Both the position numbers and the translations under genes were made by a program. The notes beneath the pieces are model-generated. The model searched no databases. It saw only the letters and a list, made by a program, of their open reading frames with translations, and had not been told where the DNA came from. A DNA stretch of 64,000 nt from Actinomyces gaoshouyii (lineage in GTDB: Bacteria > Actinomycetota > Actinomycetes > Actinomycetales > Actinomycetaceae): positions 186,001 to 250,000 of the forward strand of contig NZ_MVIV01000002.1 in the NCBI RefSeq assembly GCF_002072175.1. Reading direction: 5' to 3'. Shown piece by piece: positions 46,504-55,543 of this stretch; the stretch's first letter is position 1, and each line of letters opens with the position of its first letter.

Positions 46504-47778
46504 TCAGGACAGGTGGGTGAGGGCGTGGTTCATGCGATCGCGCTTGGTGCGCAGGTAGGCGAGGTTCTGCGGTCGCGCGGGGATCTCCAGGGGCTCGGCG
46601 CCCACGACATCGATCCCAGCGCGCCGCATGGCCTCGACCTTGAGAGGATTGTTGGTGAGCAGGCGGATGCGGCGCAGCCCGAGCTCGGCCAGGATGTCCG
46701 CGGCGTCACGCCATTCGCGGGCCTCACCGGGCAGGCCGAGGAGCTCATTGGCCTCGACCGTGTCCGCGCCCTGGGATTGGAGGTGGTAGGCGCGCAGCTT
46801 GTTGACCAGACCGATCCCACGCCCCTCATGACCCCGCAGGTAGATGACGGCGCCTCCCTCGGCCTGGACGCGCGCCATGGCGGCGTCGAGCTGCTGGCCG
46901 CAATCGCAGCGGTGGGAGGCGAAGACGTCACCGGTCAGGCACTCGGAGTGCAGGCGCACGAGGGGCACCGGGGCGGGGCGGGCGCCGGGGGCCGCGAGGC
47001 TCAGGTGCTCGGCCGGGGCTCCGGCGATCTCGGCAGGACCGCTGGCGCCCGACTCGGAAGCGCCGATCGCGTCTGCGCGGCTCCAGGCGATGGCCTCGAA
47101 GACACCGCGGTCGGTGGGCAGCTCGACGGCCTCGCTGCGCTGGAAGGCGGACAGGCCGCGCAGGCAGGCGGCGAGGCGATCGATGCCGAGCATGGTCAGG
47201 CCGTGCTCGGCGCTGAAGGCGCGCAGGGCTTCGACGCGCATGAGGGCGCCGGCGTCGTCAACGATCTCACCGATGGCGGCCACGGGCTCGAGGCCGGCCA
47301 GGCGGCACAGGTCCACAGCGGCCTCGGTGTGCCCGGGGCGCTCGAGGACGCCGCCGGCGCGGGCGATGAGGGGAAGCACGTGGCCGGGCCGGTGCAGGCT
47401 CGTGGCGGTGGAATCGGGGTCGGCCAGCGTGCGGATGGTCAGGGCGCGGTCGGCAGCGCTGATGCCCGTGGTCACGCCGCTGGCGGCATCGCAGCTGACC
47501 GTGTAAGCGGTGCCGCGGGGATCCTGGTTGTCGGGGACCATGAGGTCCAGGCCGAGGCTCCGCGCGCGCTGGCGGGTCATGGGGGAGCAGATGTAGCCGG
47601 AGGTGTGGCGCACGAGGAAGCCGAGGGTCTGCGCGGTGAGCAGGCCCCCTGCGGCAATGAGGTCGCCCTCGTTCTCACGGTCGGCGTCGTCGGTGACGAT
47701 GACGGGGCGGCCGGCGGCGAGCTGCTCGACAGCGCGGACGACGTCGTCGAACCCGGCGGGGATCGCGGAGGCGCTCAT
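46504..47778 (-). CDS. ribBA: Bifunctional 3,4-dihydroxy-2-butanone-4-phosphate synthase / GTP cyclohydrolase II
   Basis: The 424-aa protein joins RibB (residues about 8-205: [33 protein letters not shown] and HTEAAVDLC) to RibA (about 250-424: [21 protein letters not shown] with the zinc cysteines, [11 protein letters not shown]). It provides both branches of riboflavin synthesis. An insert of about 40 residues joins the domains. ATG 47778 overlaps the ribE stop by 4 bp. Confidence 0.95.
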   Translation of the reverse strand: MSASAIPAGFDDVVRAVEQLAAGRPVIVTDDADRENEGDLIAAGGLLTAQTLGFLVRHTSGYICSPMTRQRARSLGLDLMVPDNQDPRGTAYTVSCDAASGVTTGISAADRALTIRTLADPDSTATSLHRPGHVLPLIARAGGVLERPGHTEAAVDLCRLAGLEPVAAIGEIVDDAGALMRVEALRAFSAEHGLTMLGIDRLAACLRGLSAFQRSEAVELPTDRGVFEAIAWSRADAIGASESGASGPAEIAGAPAEHLSLAAPGARPAPVPLVRLHSECLTGDVFASHRCDCGQQLDAAMARVQAEGGAVIYLRGHEGRGIGLVNKLRAYHLQSQGADTVEANELLGLPGEAREWRDAADILAELGLRRIRLLTNNPLKVEAMRRAGIDVVGAEPLEIPARPQNLAYLRTKRDRMNHALTHLS

Positions 47779-48416
47779 GCGGTGTCCCCCGTCTGCGCGG
47801 AGTGGGCGGCCCCGACGTCGGTGAGGCGCGCGACGTACTTGGCCACGACATCGGTCTCCAGGTTGACGAGGGCTCCCACCCGCGCCTCACCGAGGGTGGT
47901 GGTGGCCAGGGTGGCGGGGATGAGGCCGATCTCGAACCAGGGCTCGCGCTCGTCGGCGGGGCTCACGCCGGTGACGGTGAGGGAGACGCCGTCGACGGCG
48001 ATGGAGCCCTTGGCGGCGACCTGACCCGCCAGGGGAGCGGGGAGGCAAACGCGCATGAGCATCCACCCGCCCTGGTCCGTGATGGCCAGGACTGCGCCAA
48101 CGGCGTCGACGTGACCTTGGACGATGTGACCGTCGAGGCGGCCGCCCGCGGGCACGCAGCGCTCCAGGTTGACGCGGCTGCCGGCGCCGAGGGAGCCGAG
48201 CGTGGTGCGCTGAAGGGTCTCGCCCATGAGGTCGGCGGCGAAGGCGCCGGGGGCGGGCACGGCGGTCAGGCAGACCCCGTTGACGGCGAGCGAGCCGCCG
48301 TCGGGGAGGTCGGCGATGAGCTCGCCCGCATCGATGATGAGCCGGGTGACGCCGGGGCGATTGGTGGGCGCGAGGTCGAGCACGGTACCCGTGCCGGCGA
48401 TGATGCCTGTGAACAT
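47775..48416 (-). CDS. ribE: Riboflavin synthase, alpha chain
   Basis: This enzyme dismutates two lumazines to riboflavin. The 213-aa protein is two related lumazine-binding halves. The first begins MFTGIIAGTGTV with LAVNGVCLT, and the second contains GGRLDGHIVQGHVDAVG and GSIAVDGVSLTV. ATG 48416 starts exactly with the conserved MFTGII. It is coupled to ribBA downstream and lies about 20 bp after ribD. Confidence 0.95.
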   Translation of the reverse strand: MFTGIIAGTGTVLDLAPTNRPGVTRLIIDAGELIADLPDGGSLAVNGVCLTAVPAPGAFAADLMGETLQRTTLGSLGAGSRVNLERCVPAGGRLDGHIVQGHVDAVGAVLAITDQGGWMLMRVCLPAPLAGQVAAKGSIAVDGVSLTVTGVSPADEREPWFEIGLIPATLATTTLGEARVGALVNLETDVVAKYVARLTDVGAAHSAQTGDTA

Positions 48417-48436
48417 GGGGGTCCTTCCGTATGGGG

Positions 48437-49504
48437 TCAGTGGGCGCGCGGGGAGGCGGTGCAACGGATGACGATGTCGTCGCCGAGGAGGACGGGCGGG
48501 CAGTCTGGCTGGAAGCGATGGGCGCCGGCGAGGGTGGCGATACCGAGGTCGCCGACGGCGCCGCGGCCGGAGCCCAGGAGGAGGGGTGCGATGTGGACGA
48601 TGAGCTCGTCGACGAGATCCGCGGCGAGGAAGGCGGTCAGCACGGTGGCGCCTCCCTCGATGAGGACGTGTCCGATGCCGCGCTCGGCGAGAACAGCGAG
48701 GGCTTCGCGGGGATCGCGGGTGGGCAGGTGGAGCCAGTGGTCGTCGGCGCGCAGGGCGGCATCCGAGGGGACGGGGCGCAGGCCCATGACGCAGCGCAGC
48801 GGCTGGTGGATGGGGGACGTGGAGGCGCTGGAAGCGCCCGAGCCGACGCGGGCGGTGAGGCGGGGGTTGTCGGCAGCGAGGGTGCCCGAGCCGACGAGGA
48901 TCGCGCCCGCCCGTGCGCGCAGGTCGTGGCCGGAGGCTCGGGCGGCGGGGCCGGTGATCCACTGGCTGGTGCCGTCGGCGGCGGCGATGCGCCCGTCGAG
49001 GGTCATGGCGGTCTTGGCGGTGACGAAGGGGCGGCGGGCGCGGGCGCACTCGAGCCAGCGGGAGTTGAGGACGGTGGCCTCGGGGGCCAGGAGACCGCTG
49101 CGGACCTCGACGCCGGCAGCGCGAAGGGCGGCTGCCCCACCGGAGGCGGTGGGGTTCGGGTCGTCGATGGCGTGGATGACGCGGGGGATGCCAGCATCGA
49201 TGATGGCCTGGGCGCAGGGCGGAGTGCGGCCGGTGTGGCCGCAGGGCTCGAGGGTGACGAGGAGCTCGGCTCGGCTGAAGTCCGCTCCGGCGTGGCGGGC
49301 GGCGTCGATGGCGTCGACTTCCGCATGGGGCGTGCCGGCGCCCCGGTGGTGGCCGACCGCGATGATCCGCCCGTCGATGAGAATGGCCGCGCCCACGAGG
49401 GGATTGGCGCCGCGGGGGCCCTGGCGGGCGGCCTCGAGGGCCGCGGACATGGCCTCGCTCTCGGCACGCGTCCAGGTCGATTCGCGCGGGTTCCCGCCTC
49501 TCAC
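48437..49504 (-). CDS. ribD: Bifunctional pyrimidine deaminase / reductase RibD
   Basis: RibD performs the second and third steps of the pyrimidine branch. The 355-aa protein has the zinc deaminase site HAEVDAI and PCGHTGRTPPCA (about 58-92) and the NADPH reductase domain with KTAMTLDGRIA, SQWITGPAAR, DLRARAGAILVGSGT and VLIEGGATV. GTG 49504 follows GGAGCAGGAA and gives VRGGNPRESTWTRAE before the deaminase; a longer frame continues into the riboswitch and is not a start. It is the first gene of the FMN-controlled operon. Confidence 0.92.
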   Translation of the reverse strand: MRGGNPRESTWTRAESEAMSAALEAARQGPRGANPLVGAAILIDGRIIAVGHHRGAGTPHAEVDAIDAARHAGADFSRAELLVTLEPCGHTGRTPPCAQAIIDAGIPRVIHAIDDPNPTASGGAAALRAAGVEVRSGLLAPEATVLNSRWLECARARRPFVTAKTAMTLDGRIAAADGTSQWITGPAARASGHDLRARAGAILVGSGTLAADNPRLTARVGSGASSASTSPIHQPLRCVMGLRPVPSDAALRADDHWLHLPTRDPREALAVLAERGIGHVLIEGGATVLTAFLAADLVDELIVHIAPLLLGSGRGAVGDLGIATLAGAHRFQPDCPPVLLGDDIVIRCTASPRAH

Positions 49505-49611
49505 TTCCTGCTCCTCTCGGCTGCGGGGCGAGGGGAGGGCGGCGCGTTCTACGCGAGGCGCGTTGGGACGGCGGCCCCGGGTGGGGCCGATGCGGCCAGC
49601 GCGCCCATGCT

Positions 49612-49735
49612 CCCTCCCATCCAGACTTTCACTGTCGGCTCTGGAGTTCCACCAGATCAGCCGGTTGTCGAGCGGATCGACCACCGGGTCGCGGGCTGTG
49701 ACCGCCGGTACGGAATCTCACCGTCCCCGGGACAT
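49612..49735 (-). ncRNA. FMN riboswitch (RFN element) upstream of ribD
   Basis: The minus strand carries the RFN core in order: ACGGTGAGATTCCGTACCGG, CGGTCACAGCCCGCGA, TCTGGTGGAACTCCAGAG and GCCGACAGTGAAAGTCTGGATGG in part. These are the conserved FMN-binding helices. The 100-nt leader to ribD has several GC-rich stems (GGCC-gcat-GGCC near 49590) but no T-run, so control is likely translational or Rho-linked. FMN binding would lower ribD-ribE-ribBA-ribH expression. Confidence 0.93.
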
Positions 49736-50200
49736 GACGCGAGCAGTCTGCCACAGGCTGTGGGAGCGCGCCATCGTGCTGTGCCGTCCGGTCGAGGCCG
49801 ATGAGCGGTGTCATCGGAGCGGTTGCCATGGTCGTGCCCCGTGACGGTGTGGTGGGTGGGCGAGTTGGCCCACGCCCCGTTCGGCTGGCGGCCGATGGTC
49901 CTGCGGGTGGGGTTGCGCCGTGAGCGCCTCCCCGGCTGCGCGCACATGTGGCGCCAAGACCCCACCCGCGCCGCATCACCGGACGGCATTCAAGACCTGA
50001 CCGGCCACCCACCCCCCGACATAGCGCGACAGCCCCTCCCCCGCGCCGAGCATCGACGATCGCGCTCAGGAGCGCAACGCCCGCATCGCTGTCACGGTCT
50101 TCCCCTCATCATGCTCGCGGCCCTCCTGCCGCGCTCCTCGCCCCCGCGACTTACCGACCGCTCGCCGAGCACATGACGCCGCTGCTGGCCGTGGCGTACA
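49736..50200. other. About 465 bp without a supported gene
   Basis: It lies between the rib leader and the nrdE terminator; both flanking units read leftwards. Frames on either strand lack protein-family character. Part of it must be the rib promoter, upstream of 49735, but no clear -10/-35 pair is visible. The absence of nrdF here, where it often follows nrdE in related operons, is notable. Confidence 0.5.
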
Positions 50201-50239
50201 TGGTGGTGCCGGCCGCCCTCGACGCAACCAGCACCACCA
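50201..50239 (-). terminator. Hairpin after nrdE
   Basis: Arms TGGTGGTGCCGG (50201-50212) and CCAGCACCACCA (50228-50239) pair with one mismatch and a 15-nt loop, 8 bp after the nrdE stop. It fits a terminator of the nrdHIE transcript. Confidence 0.65.
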
Positions 50240-50246
50240 CCGTCGT

Positions 50247-52403
50247 TCACAGCATGCAGCTCACGCAGCCCTGGACCTCGGTTCCCTCGAGGGCGGCCTG
50301 GCGCAGGCGGATGTAGTAGAGCGTCTTGATGCCCTTGCGCCACGCGTAGATCTGGGCGCGGTTGACGTCGCGGGTGGTCGCGGTATCGGGGAAGAACAGC
50401 GTGAGGCTCAGGCCCTGGTCGACGTGCTGCGTGGCCGCGGCGTAGGTGTCGATGATCTTCTCCGGGCCGATCTCATAGGCGTCCTGGTAATACTCCAGGT
50501 TGTCATTCGTCATGTAGGGCGCCGGGTAGTAGACGCGCCCGATCTTGCCCTCCTTGCGGATCTCGATCTTGGCCACGATCGGGTGGATCGAGGAGGTCGA
50601 GCCGTTGATGTAGGAGATCGAACCGGTGGGCGGCACCGCCTGGAGATTGCGGTTGTACAGGCCGTGCTCCTTGACCTTGGCGGCCAGGCGCGCCCAATCC
50701 TCGCGAGTGGGCACGTGCACGCTGGAGGCCTCGAAGATGGCCTTGACCTTCTCCGTGACGGGGACGAAGTCCTGGGTGGTGTACTTGGTGAAGAACTCGC
50801 CGCTGGCGTAGGCGGAGTCCTCGAATCCCACGAAGGTCCGGCCCCGCTCGATCGCCAGGTCACAGGAGGCGTCCAGAGCCGCGAAGAGGACGGAGGCGAA
50901 GTAGACGTTGGTGAAGTCCAGGCCCTCCTCGCTGCCGTAGAAGATGGACTCGCGCGCCAGGAAACCGTGCAGGTTCATCTGACCCAGGCCAATGGCATGG
51001 GACTCGTGGTTGCCACGGTCGATCGAGGGGACGCTGGGCAGATGCGTCTGGTCAGAGACGGCGGTCAGTCCGCGTACAGCCGTGCGGATGGTGCGAGCGA
51101 AGTCCGGGGAGTCCATGGTCTTGGCGATGTTGAGGGAGCCCAGGTTGCAGGAGATGTCCTTGCCGATATAGGCGTAGGACAGGTCCTCGTTGAGCCGACT
51201 GGCCTCGGAGACCTGCAGGATCTCGGAGCACAGGTTCGACATGACGACTTTGCCCTTGATGGGGTTGGCCTTGTTGACCGTGTCCTCGAACATGACGTAC
51301 GGATAGCCGGATTCGAATTGGATCTCGGCCAGCGTCTGGAAGAAGATGCGGGCGTTGATCTTCTTCTTCTTGATCCGGCCGTCGTCCACCATCTCGCGGT
51401 ACTTCTCGGTGACGTTGATATCCGAGAAGGGGACCCCGTAGACGCGCTCGACGTCGTAAGGGGAGAACAGGTACATGTCCTCGTTATTCTTGGCGAGCTC
51501 GAAGGTGATATCCGGGATGACGACGCCGAGCGAGAGGGTCTTGATGCGGATCTTCTCATCGGCATTCTCGCGCTTGGTGTCCAGGAAACGCATGATATCC
51601 GGGTGGTGCGCGTGCAGGTAGACCGCCCCCGCGCCCTGGCGGGCGCCGAGCTGGTTGGCGTAGGAGAAGGAGTCCTCCAGGAGCTTCATCACCGGGATGA
51701 CGCCGCTGGACTGGTTCTCGATCCGCTTGATGGGGGCGCCCATCTCACGCAGGTTGGTCAGCAGCAGGGCGACGCCGCCACCGCGCTTGGACAGCTGGAG
51801 GGCGGAGTTGATGCCGCGGGCGATGGACTCCATGTTGTCCTCGATGCGCACGAGGAAGCAGGAGACGGGCTCGCCGCGCTGAGCCTTGCCCTCGTTGAGG
51901 AAGGTGGGGGTGGCCGGCTGGAAGCGGCCGGTCATCATCTCGTCGATGAGGTCGAGGGCGAGTCGCTCGTCGCCGTCGGCCAGGGCGAGGGCCACCATCG
52001 TGACGCGGTCCTCGAAGCGCTCCAGGTAACGCTTGCCGTCGAAGGTCTTGAGCGTGTACGAGGTGTAGTACTTGAAAGCGCCCAGGAAGGTCTCGAAGCG
52101 GAACTTGTGGGCGTAGGCGGCCTTGAAGGCGCTCTTGACGAAGGCCGGGGCGTACTTGTCGAGGATGTGCTTCTCGTAGTAGCCCTCCTCGGTGAGGTAC
52201 TCGAGCTTCTCCTCGAGGTCGTGGAAGAACACGGTGTTCTGGTTGACGTGCTGGAGGAAGTACTGGCGCGCGGCGGCGCGATCGGCGTCGAACTGGATCT
52301 TGCCGTTCGCGTCGTAGAGGTTGAGCTTCGCGTTGAGCGCGTGGTAGTCGAGCTCGGGGGCTCCAGAGGGCTCCAGACCGGTGTCCGTCAGCGTGTCTGC
52401 CAA
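50247..52403 (-). CDS. nrdE: Class Ib ribonucleoside-diphosphate reductase alpha subunit
   Basis: NrdE is the catalytic subunit that reduces NDPs with a radical supplied by NrdF. The 718-aa protein has [20 protein letters not shown] at the start, the redox Cys in [13 protein letters not shown], the active-site N-x-C-x-E in SNLCSEILQ and the C-terminal CxxC (CVSCML) that NrdH reduces. No ATP-cone is seen, as expected for class Ib. TTG 52403 is the only start that fits; it overlaps the nrdI end by about 16 bp. nrdF is not adjacent. Confidence 0.94.
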   Translation of the reverse strand: MADTLTDTGLEPSGAPELDYHALNAKLNLYDANGKIQFDADRAAARQYFLQHVNQNTVFFHDLEEKLEYLTEEGYYEKHILDKYAPAFVKSAFKAAYAHKFRFETFLGAFKYYTSYTLKTFDGKRYLERFEDRVTMVALALADGDERLALDLIDEMMTGRFQPATPTFLNEGKAQRGEPVSCFLVRIEDNMESIARGINSALQLSKRGGGVALLLTNLREMGAPIKRIENQSSGVIPVMKLLEDSFSYANQLGARQGAGAVYLHAHHPDIMRFLDTKRENADEKIRIKTLSLGVVIPDITFELAKNNEDMYLFSPYDVERVYGVPFSDINVTEKYREMVDDGRIKKKKINARIFFQTLAEIQFESGYPYVMFEDTVNKANPIKGKVVMSNLCSEILQVSEASRLNEDLSYAYIGKDISCNLGSLNIAKTMDSPDFARTIRTAVRGLTAVSDQTHLPSVPSIDRGNHESHAIGLGQMNLHGFLARESIFYGSEEGLDFTNVYFASVLFAALDASCDLAIERGRTFVGFEDSAYASGEFFTKYTTQDFVPVTEKVKAIFEASSVHVPTREDWARLAAKVKEHGLYNRNLQAVPPTGSISYINGSTSSIHPIVAKIEIRKEGKIGRVYYPAPYMTNDNLEYYQDAYEIGPEKIIDTYAAATQHVDQGLSLTLFFPDTATTRDVNRAQIYAWRKGIKTLYYIRLRQAALEGTEVQGCVSCML

Positions 52404-52798
52404 AACTGTTCCAATCCTTGTGCGACGCGATCGACGTCGGTGGGCGTGCCGAGCAGCTCGTATCGGTACAGGTAGGGCACCCCGAGCTTGTCGGCGATGA
52501 TGTCCCCGGCAAGGCCGTAGGCCTCGCCGAAGTTGGTATTGCCGGACGCGATGACGCCACGGCACAGGGATCGGTTGTGCTCGTCGTTGAGGAAGCGGAT
52601 GACCTGCTTGGGCACCGCCCCCTTCACGGCGCCACCACCGTAGGTCGGCACGACGAGGACGTACTCGCCGTCAACCCTCAGGGGGGACTCCTTGGGAAGG
52701 AGGGGGATCCGCTTCGTCGGGAAGCCGAGCTTCCCGACGAAGCGATGCGTGTTCTCCGAGACGGAGGAGAAGTAGACGAGGAGGGGCGCGTCAGGCAC
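52388..52798 (-). CDS. nrdI: Flavodoxin-like RNR maturation protein NrdI
   Basis: NrdI supplies oxidant for assembling the manganese-tyrosyl radical cofactor of NrdF. The 136-aa protein has [37 protein letters not shown] and [16 protein letters not shown], all typical FMN-contact segments. It lies between nrdH (15 bp gap) and nrdE (overlap). Its presence implies a NrdF partner encoded outside this window. Confidence 0.95.
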   Translation of the reverse strand: MPDAPLLVYFSSVSENTHRFVGKLGFPTKRIPLLPKESPLRVDGEYVLVVPTYGGGAVKGAVPKQVIRFLNDEHNRSLCRGVIASGNTNFGEAYGLAGDIIADKLGVPYLYRYELLGTPTDVDRVAQGLEQFWQTR

Positions 52799-52812
52799 GA
52801 CTCGCCGCCGCC

Positions 52813-53058
52813 TCAGATCGCGACGGCCTCAGCAGCCGCGACGAGGCCCTTGATCTTGTCCGGGCGGAAGCCGGACCAGTGGTCCCCACCGGCGATGACG
52901 ACGGGGGCCTGGGCGTAGCCGAGGGACTTGACCTGCTCGAGGGCCTCGACATCGACGGAGATGTCCACCGTGCTGTAGGACAGGCCGGCCTTGTCCAGGG
53001 CGCGGTAGGTCGCGGTGCACTGGAAGCAGTTGGGCTTGCTGTAGACGGTGATCGGCAT
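52813..53058 (-). CDS. nrdH: Glutaredoxin-like electron donor NrdH
   Basis: NrdH is a small redoxin that reduces NrdE. The 81-aa protein has the motif CFQC (about residues 11-14), where CVQC or CMQC is usual, and the C-terminal WSGFRPDKI signature of NrdH. ATG 53058 gives [10 protein letters not shown]. It heads nrdHIE and has paired NrdR boxes about 125-175 bp upstream. Confidence 0.95.
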   Translation of the reverse strand: MPITVYSKPNCFQCTATYRALDKAGLSYSTVDISVDVEALEQVKSLGYAQAPVVIAGGDHWSGFRPDKIKGLVAAAEAVAI

Positions 53059-53183
53059 GGCCGGGCCTTCCTCTTGATCGGAGCCCCCTGCGGCCGCCCC
53101 GGCCTCGCTGCGATGAGGAGGTTCCACGGGCGTAACCACACGGTTGTCATTCTTGGGAGGGCGCGAGTCCCTCGCAGTCCTGA

Positions 53184-53231
53184 ACACTACCCCTGGGGGT
53201 GAGGATGGTCCACCACCCCAAGATGATGTGT
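53184..53231 (-). promoter_or_regulatory. Tandem NrdR-like boxes and promoter of nrdHIE
   Basis: Two degenerate NrdR boxes, ACACTACCCCTGGGGG (53184-53199) and CCCCAAGATGATGTGT (53216-53231), start 32 bp apart. The minus-strand -10 TAGTGT (53189-53184) lies in the first box, and TGGACC stands 17 bp upstream as a weak -35. The arrangement mirrors the nrdD promoter, including the identical -10. NrdR control of both reductases is therefore likely. Confidence 0.7.
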
Positions 53232-53265
53232 CCACCACGCTGCTGTGCATAGCACTCCTCCTCCC

Positions 53266-53295
53266 TGTGGACAGCGGGCCTCGGCCTGTGGACAG
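53266..53295. promoter_or_regulatory. Two DnaA-box-like sites upstream of nrdHIE
   Basis: TGTGGACAG occurs at 53266-53274 and again at 53287-53295, 21 bp apart (two helical turns) and in the same orientation. It differs at one base from the actinobacterial DnaA box TGTGGACAA. DnaA control of a ribonucleotide reductase operon is known in E. coli. The role here is inferred. Confidence 0.5.
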
Positions 53296-53508
53296 CAGGT
53301 GGACGACGCTGCCCGACGATCCCGGCGACGATGGGGCCCGGCCCCTTCGAACCCGCGCCACCATGCTGCCGCGGGGGTCTGACACGAATCCGGGGGCGTT
53401 AGCCACAGCCGCGGGAGGCGCCGCGCGCGCGGCGCCTCCCCACCCTGGGGATCGAGATCGAAAAGTCATCTGCATCGCAGTGCGGCGTCGGCGTGTCGCC
53501 CCTCCCGC

Positions 53509-53554
53509 ATCCCATGGCTCGGGCCGGGCTCATTCCGGACCCGGCCCATGGGAT
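53509..53554. repeat. Hairpin in the leader region of the DUF4956 gene
   Basis: ATCCCATGG (53509-53517) and CCATGGGAT (53546-53554) pair outside GGGCCGGG / CCCGGCC, with a 3-nt CTC bulge and an 11-nt loop. It lies about 100 bp before the ATG at 53655. It could be an attenuator or a remnant terminator. The rest of the gap 53059-53654 holds the nrd control sites and no gene. Confidence 0.45.
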
Positions 53555-53654
53555 GAATTCCATGCGCCACTCTCACCGTTCTCACAGGCTCTCCATGGGA
53601 TCAGGCATTTCACTAGTCATCACCAGCCAGTTACGACACTCAGGAGTGATCCCC

Positions 53655-54266
53655 ATGACCACCCTCTCCCTCGCCTACATGGCTGCCGACATCACCGCGC
53701 TCGGCATCCTCGTGGGCGCCCTCTACTCCCGCCGGCACCACCGCAAGGACCTCGTGGCCGCGTACATCGGCGTCAACATCGGCGTTCTGGCGGTCACCCT
53801 CCTGCTCTCGACGGCGTCTGTGGCCGCCGGCCTGGGGCTGGGCCTCTTCGGTGTTCTGTCCATCATCCGCCTGCGCTCCACCGAGCTGGAGCAGCACGAG
53901 GTCGCCTACTTCTTCGCAGCGCTGGCTCTCGGCCTCCTCGGCGGGATCCAGACCGCCCCACTGGCAATGGTCGCCGCCCTCATGGCGCTCGTCGTCGTCT
54001 CCCTGTGGATCGGCGACCACCCCTCGCTCCTGGGGCGCAACCGCCACCAGATCGTCACGGTGGACCGCGCCATCCCCAACGAGGCCGAGCTCAGGGCCCG
54101 CCTGGAGGCCCTCCTGGGCGGCACCGTCCGCAGCCTCACCGTGCAAAGCCTCGACCTCGTCGATGACACCACGCTCGTGGATGTCCGCTACACCCTCCCC
54201 AGCGCGCCCGCCCCCGCCGTCCCGGCCATCCAGCCGCGCTACGAGCCCCTCACCGCGCTGCGCTGA
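53655..54266 (+). CDS. DUF4956 membrane protein
   Basis: The 203-aa protein has four hydrophobic helices in residues 1-115 (including VLAVTLLLSTASVAAGLGLG and FGVLSIIRLRSTELEQHEVAY, the DUF4956 core) and a soluble C-terminal part of about 85 residues. DUF4956 proteins occur next to VTC-domain proteins and are thought to form a membrane partner for polyphosphate or phosphate-linked polymer handling. The biochemical role is unproven. It starts a plus-strand cluster with the VTC gene 42 bp downstream. Confidence 0.8.
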   Translation: MTTLSLAYMAADITALGILVGALYSRRHHRKDLVAAYIGVNIGVLAVTLLLSTASVAAGLGLGLFGVLSIIRLRSTELEQHEVAYFFAALALGLLGGIQTAPLAMVAALMALVVVSLWIGDHPSLLGRNRHQIVTVDRAIPNEAELRARLEALLGGTVRSLTVQSLDLVDDTTLVDVRYTLPSAPAPAVPAIQPRYEPLTALR

Positions 54267-54308
54267 GCACGCCGCGCCCCACCACGACGCCCCTGAGAGG
54301 AGGGGATC

Positions 54309-55265
54309 ATGACCGCCGCAACCACAACAGACACCAGCCTCTCCCCGAGCACCACCCCCCTGCCCCCGGTGGCGCGCACGCTCACCGGCCACCTCACCGC
54401 AGCGGCCACGCGTCCGGCCCTGAGCACGCGGGCCCTCGACGCGATCAGCCTCGACGAGCTCAACGCCACCGCGGGGCTGCTGACCCGCATGGACCGCAAG
54501 TACCTCGTGCCCATCGAGGCGGCGCAGGGCCTCCTGGACGCGCTCGCCTCAGGGATCGCGGGCAGGTCCCGAGCCCTGGAGATCAAGGGGCAGCGCTCCT
54601 TCGCCTACGCCTCGACCTATTTCGACACCCCCGACCTCGCCGCCTATCACCTCGCGGCCCGCAAGCGCAGGAGGCGCTTCAAGGTGCGCACCCGCTCATA
54701 CCTCGACTCCGACCTGTGCTTCCTCGAGGTCAAGACCCGGGGGCCCCGCGGCGCCACCATCAAGGAACGCATCCCGTGGGCCCTCGACGACGCCGACCGC
54801 CTCACCCCGGAGGGGCGGGCATTCATCGCCGCTCTCCTGTTCGGCTCGGGCGTGTGCCGCGCACGGGACGGGGCTGAGCGGATCGCCGCCGCACTCACGC
54901 CGGTCATGGGCACCACCTACGAGCGCACCACCCTCCACCTGCCGCAGGCGGAGGCGCGGGCCACCATCGACACGCGCCTGGTCTGGATGCCCATGCGGGC
55001 CTCCCGGCACTCGGCCACAGGCGCGACCCGGGGAGCCGGCCGACCCGCAGGACCGCAGGCGATCATCGAGACGAAGAGCCCCGGGACACCGTCGCCCGCC
55101 GACCGCTTCCTCTGGAGCCTGGGGCACCGGCCGGCCAAGATCTCGAAGTACGCCACCGGCCTGGCCCTCCTCGAACGCGACCTTCCCGCAAATAAGTGGC
55201 ACCGGGTCATCACGAACGATCTGGCCGGCGCTGCGAGGCCCCCCGAAGCGCAGGCGCACGACTGA
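54309..55265 (+). CDS. VTC-domain (polyphosphate polymerase-like) protein
   Basis: The 318-aa protein has the VTC/tunnel-fold pattern: LLTRMDRKYLVP near residue 59, YFDTPDLAAYHLAARKRRRRFKVRTRSY in adjoining pieces, CFLEVKTRGPRGATIKERI and a late QAIIETKSPG plus KISKYATGLALL. The basic and acidic residues of the tunnel (RxK, ExK) are present. In yeast Vtc4 this fold makes polyphosphate; bacterial homologues with DUF4956 are little studied. A hairpin follows at 55311. Confidence 0.85.
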   Translation: MTAATTTDTSLSPSTTPLPPVARTLTGHLTAAATRPALSTRALDAISLDELNATAGLLTRMDRKYLVPIEAAQGLLDALASGIAGRSRALEIKGQRSFAYASTYFDTPDLAAYHLAARKRRRRFKVRTRSYLDSDLCFLEVKTRGPRGATIKERIPWALDDADRLTPEGRAFIAALLFGSGVCRARDGAERIAAALTPVMGTTYERTTLHLPQAEARATIDTRLVWMPMRASRHSATGATRGAGRPAGPQAIIETKSPGTPSPADRFLWSLGHRPAKISKYATGLALLERDLPANKWHRVITNDLAGAARPPEAQAHD

Positions 55266-55310
55266 GTCCTCGCAGCCGCGAAGGAGCAACCCCCACCCAC
55301 CGCAACAAGA

Positions 55311-55359
55311 CGCCCAGATCCCCGGCGAGTGACCGCCCCATCGCTCCGGGATCTGGGCG
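55311..55359 (+). terminator. Hairpin after the VTC gene
   Basis: Arms CGCCCAGATCCC (55311-55322) and GGGATCTGGGCG (55348-55359) are perfect 12-bp complements around a 25-nt loop, 46 bp after the VTC stop. It probably limits read-through into the lipoprotein gene, which would then need its own promoter in 55360-55530. Confidence 0.65.
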
Positions 55360-55543
55360 CACCCGTTCTTCTCCTCGATGCTCGCGCCGGATATGGCCGC
55401 CGATGCCGTGATCGGCCTGCGACCGCCCCCCGCATTTTCGCAGCCGCGTCATCCGCCATTCACAGCGGCCGCATAAGCCGTCCGGGAAGCATCGGTGGTG
55501 TCACCGACCAGGACCCACCCCAACGGGTCCCCCAGAGGAGCTC

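Noticed and set aside
49629-50012. Minus-strand frame upstream of ribD
   Set aside because: It overlaps the FMN riboswitch core and lacks any family feature.
52813-53058. nrdH as a mycoredoxin or glutaredoxin of another system
   Set aside because: The WSGFRPDKI end and place before nrdI-nrdE fix it as NrdH.
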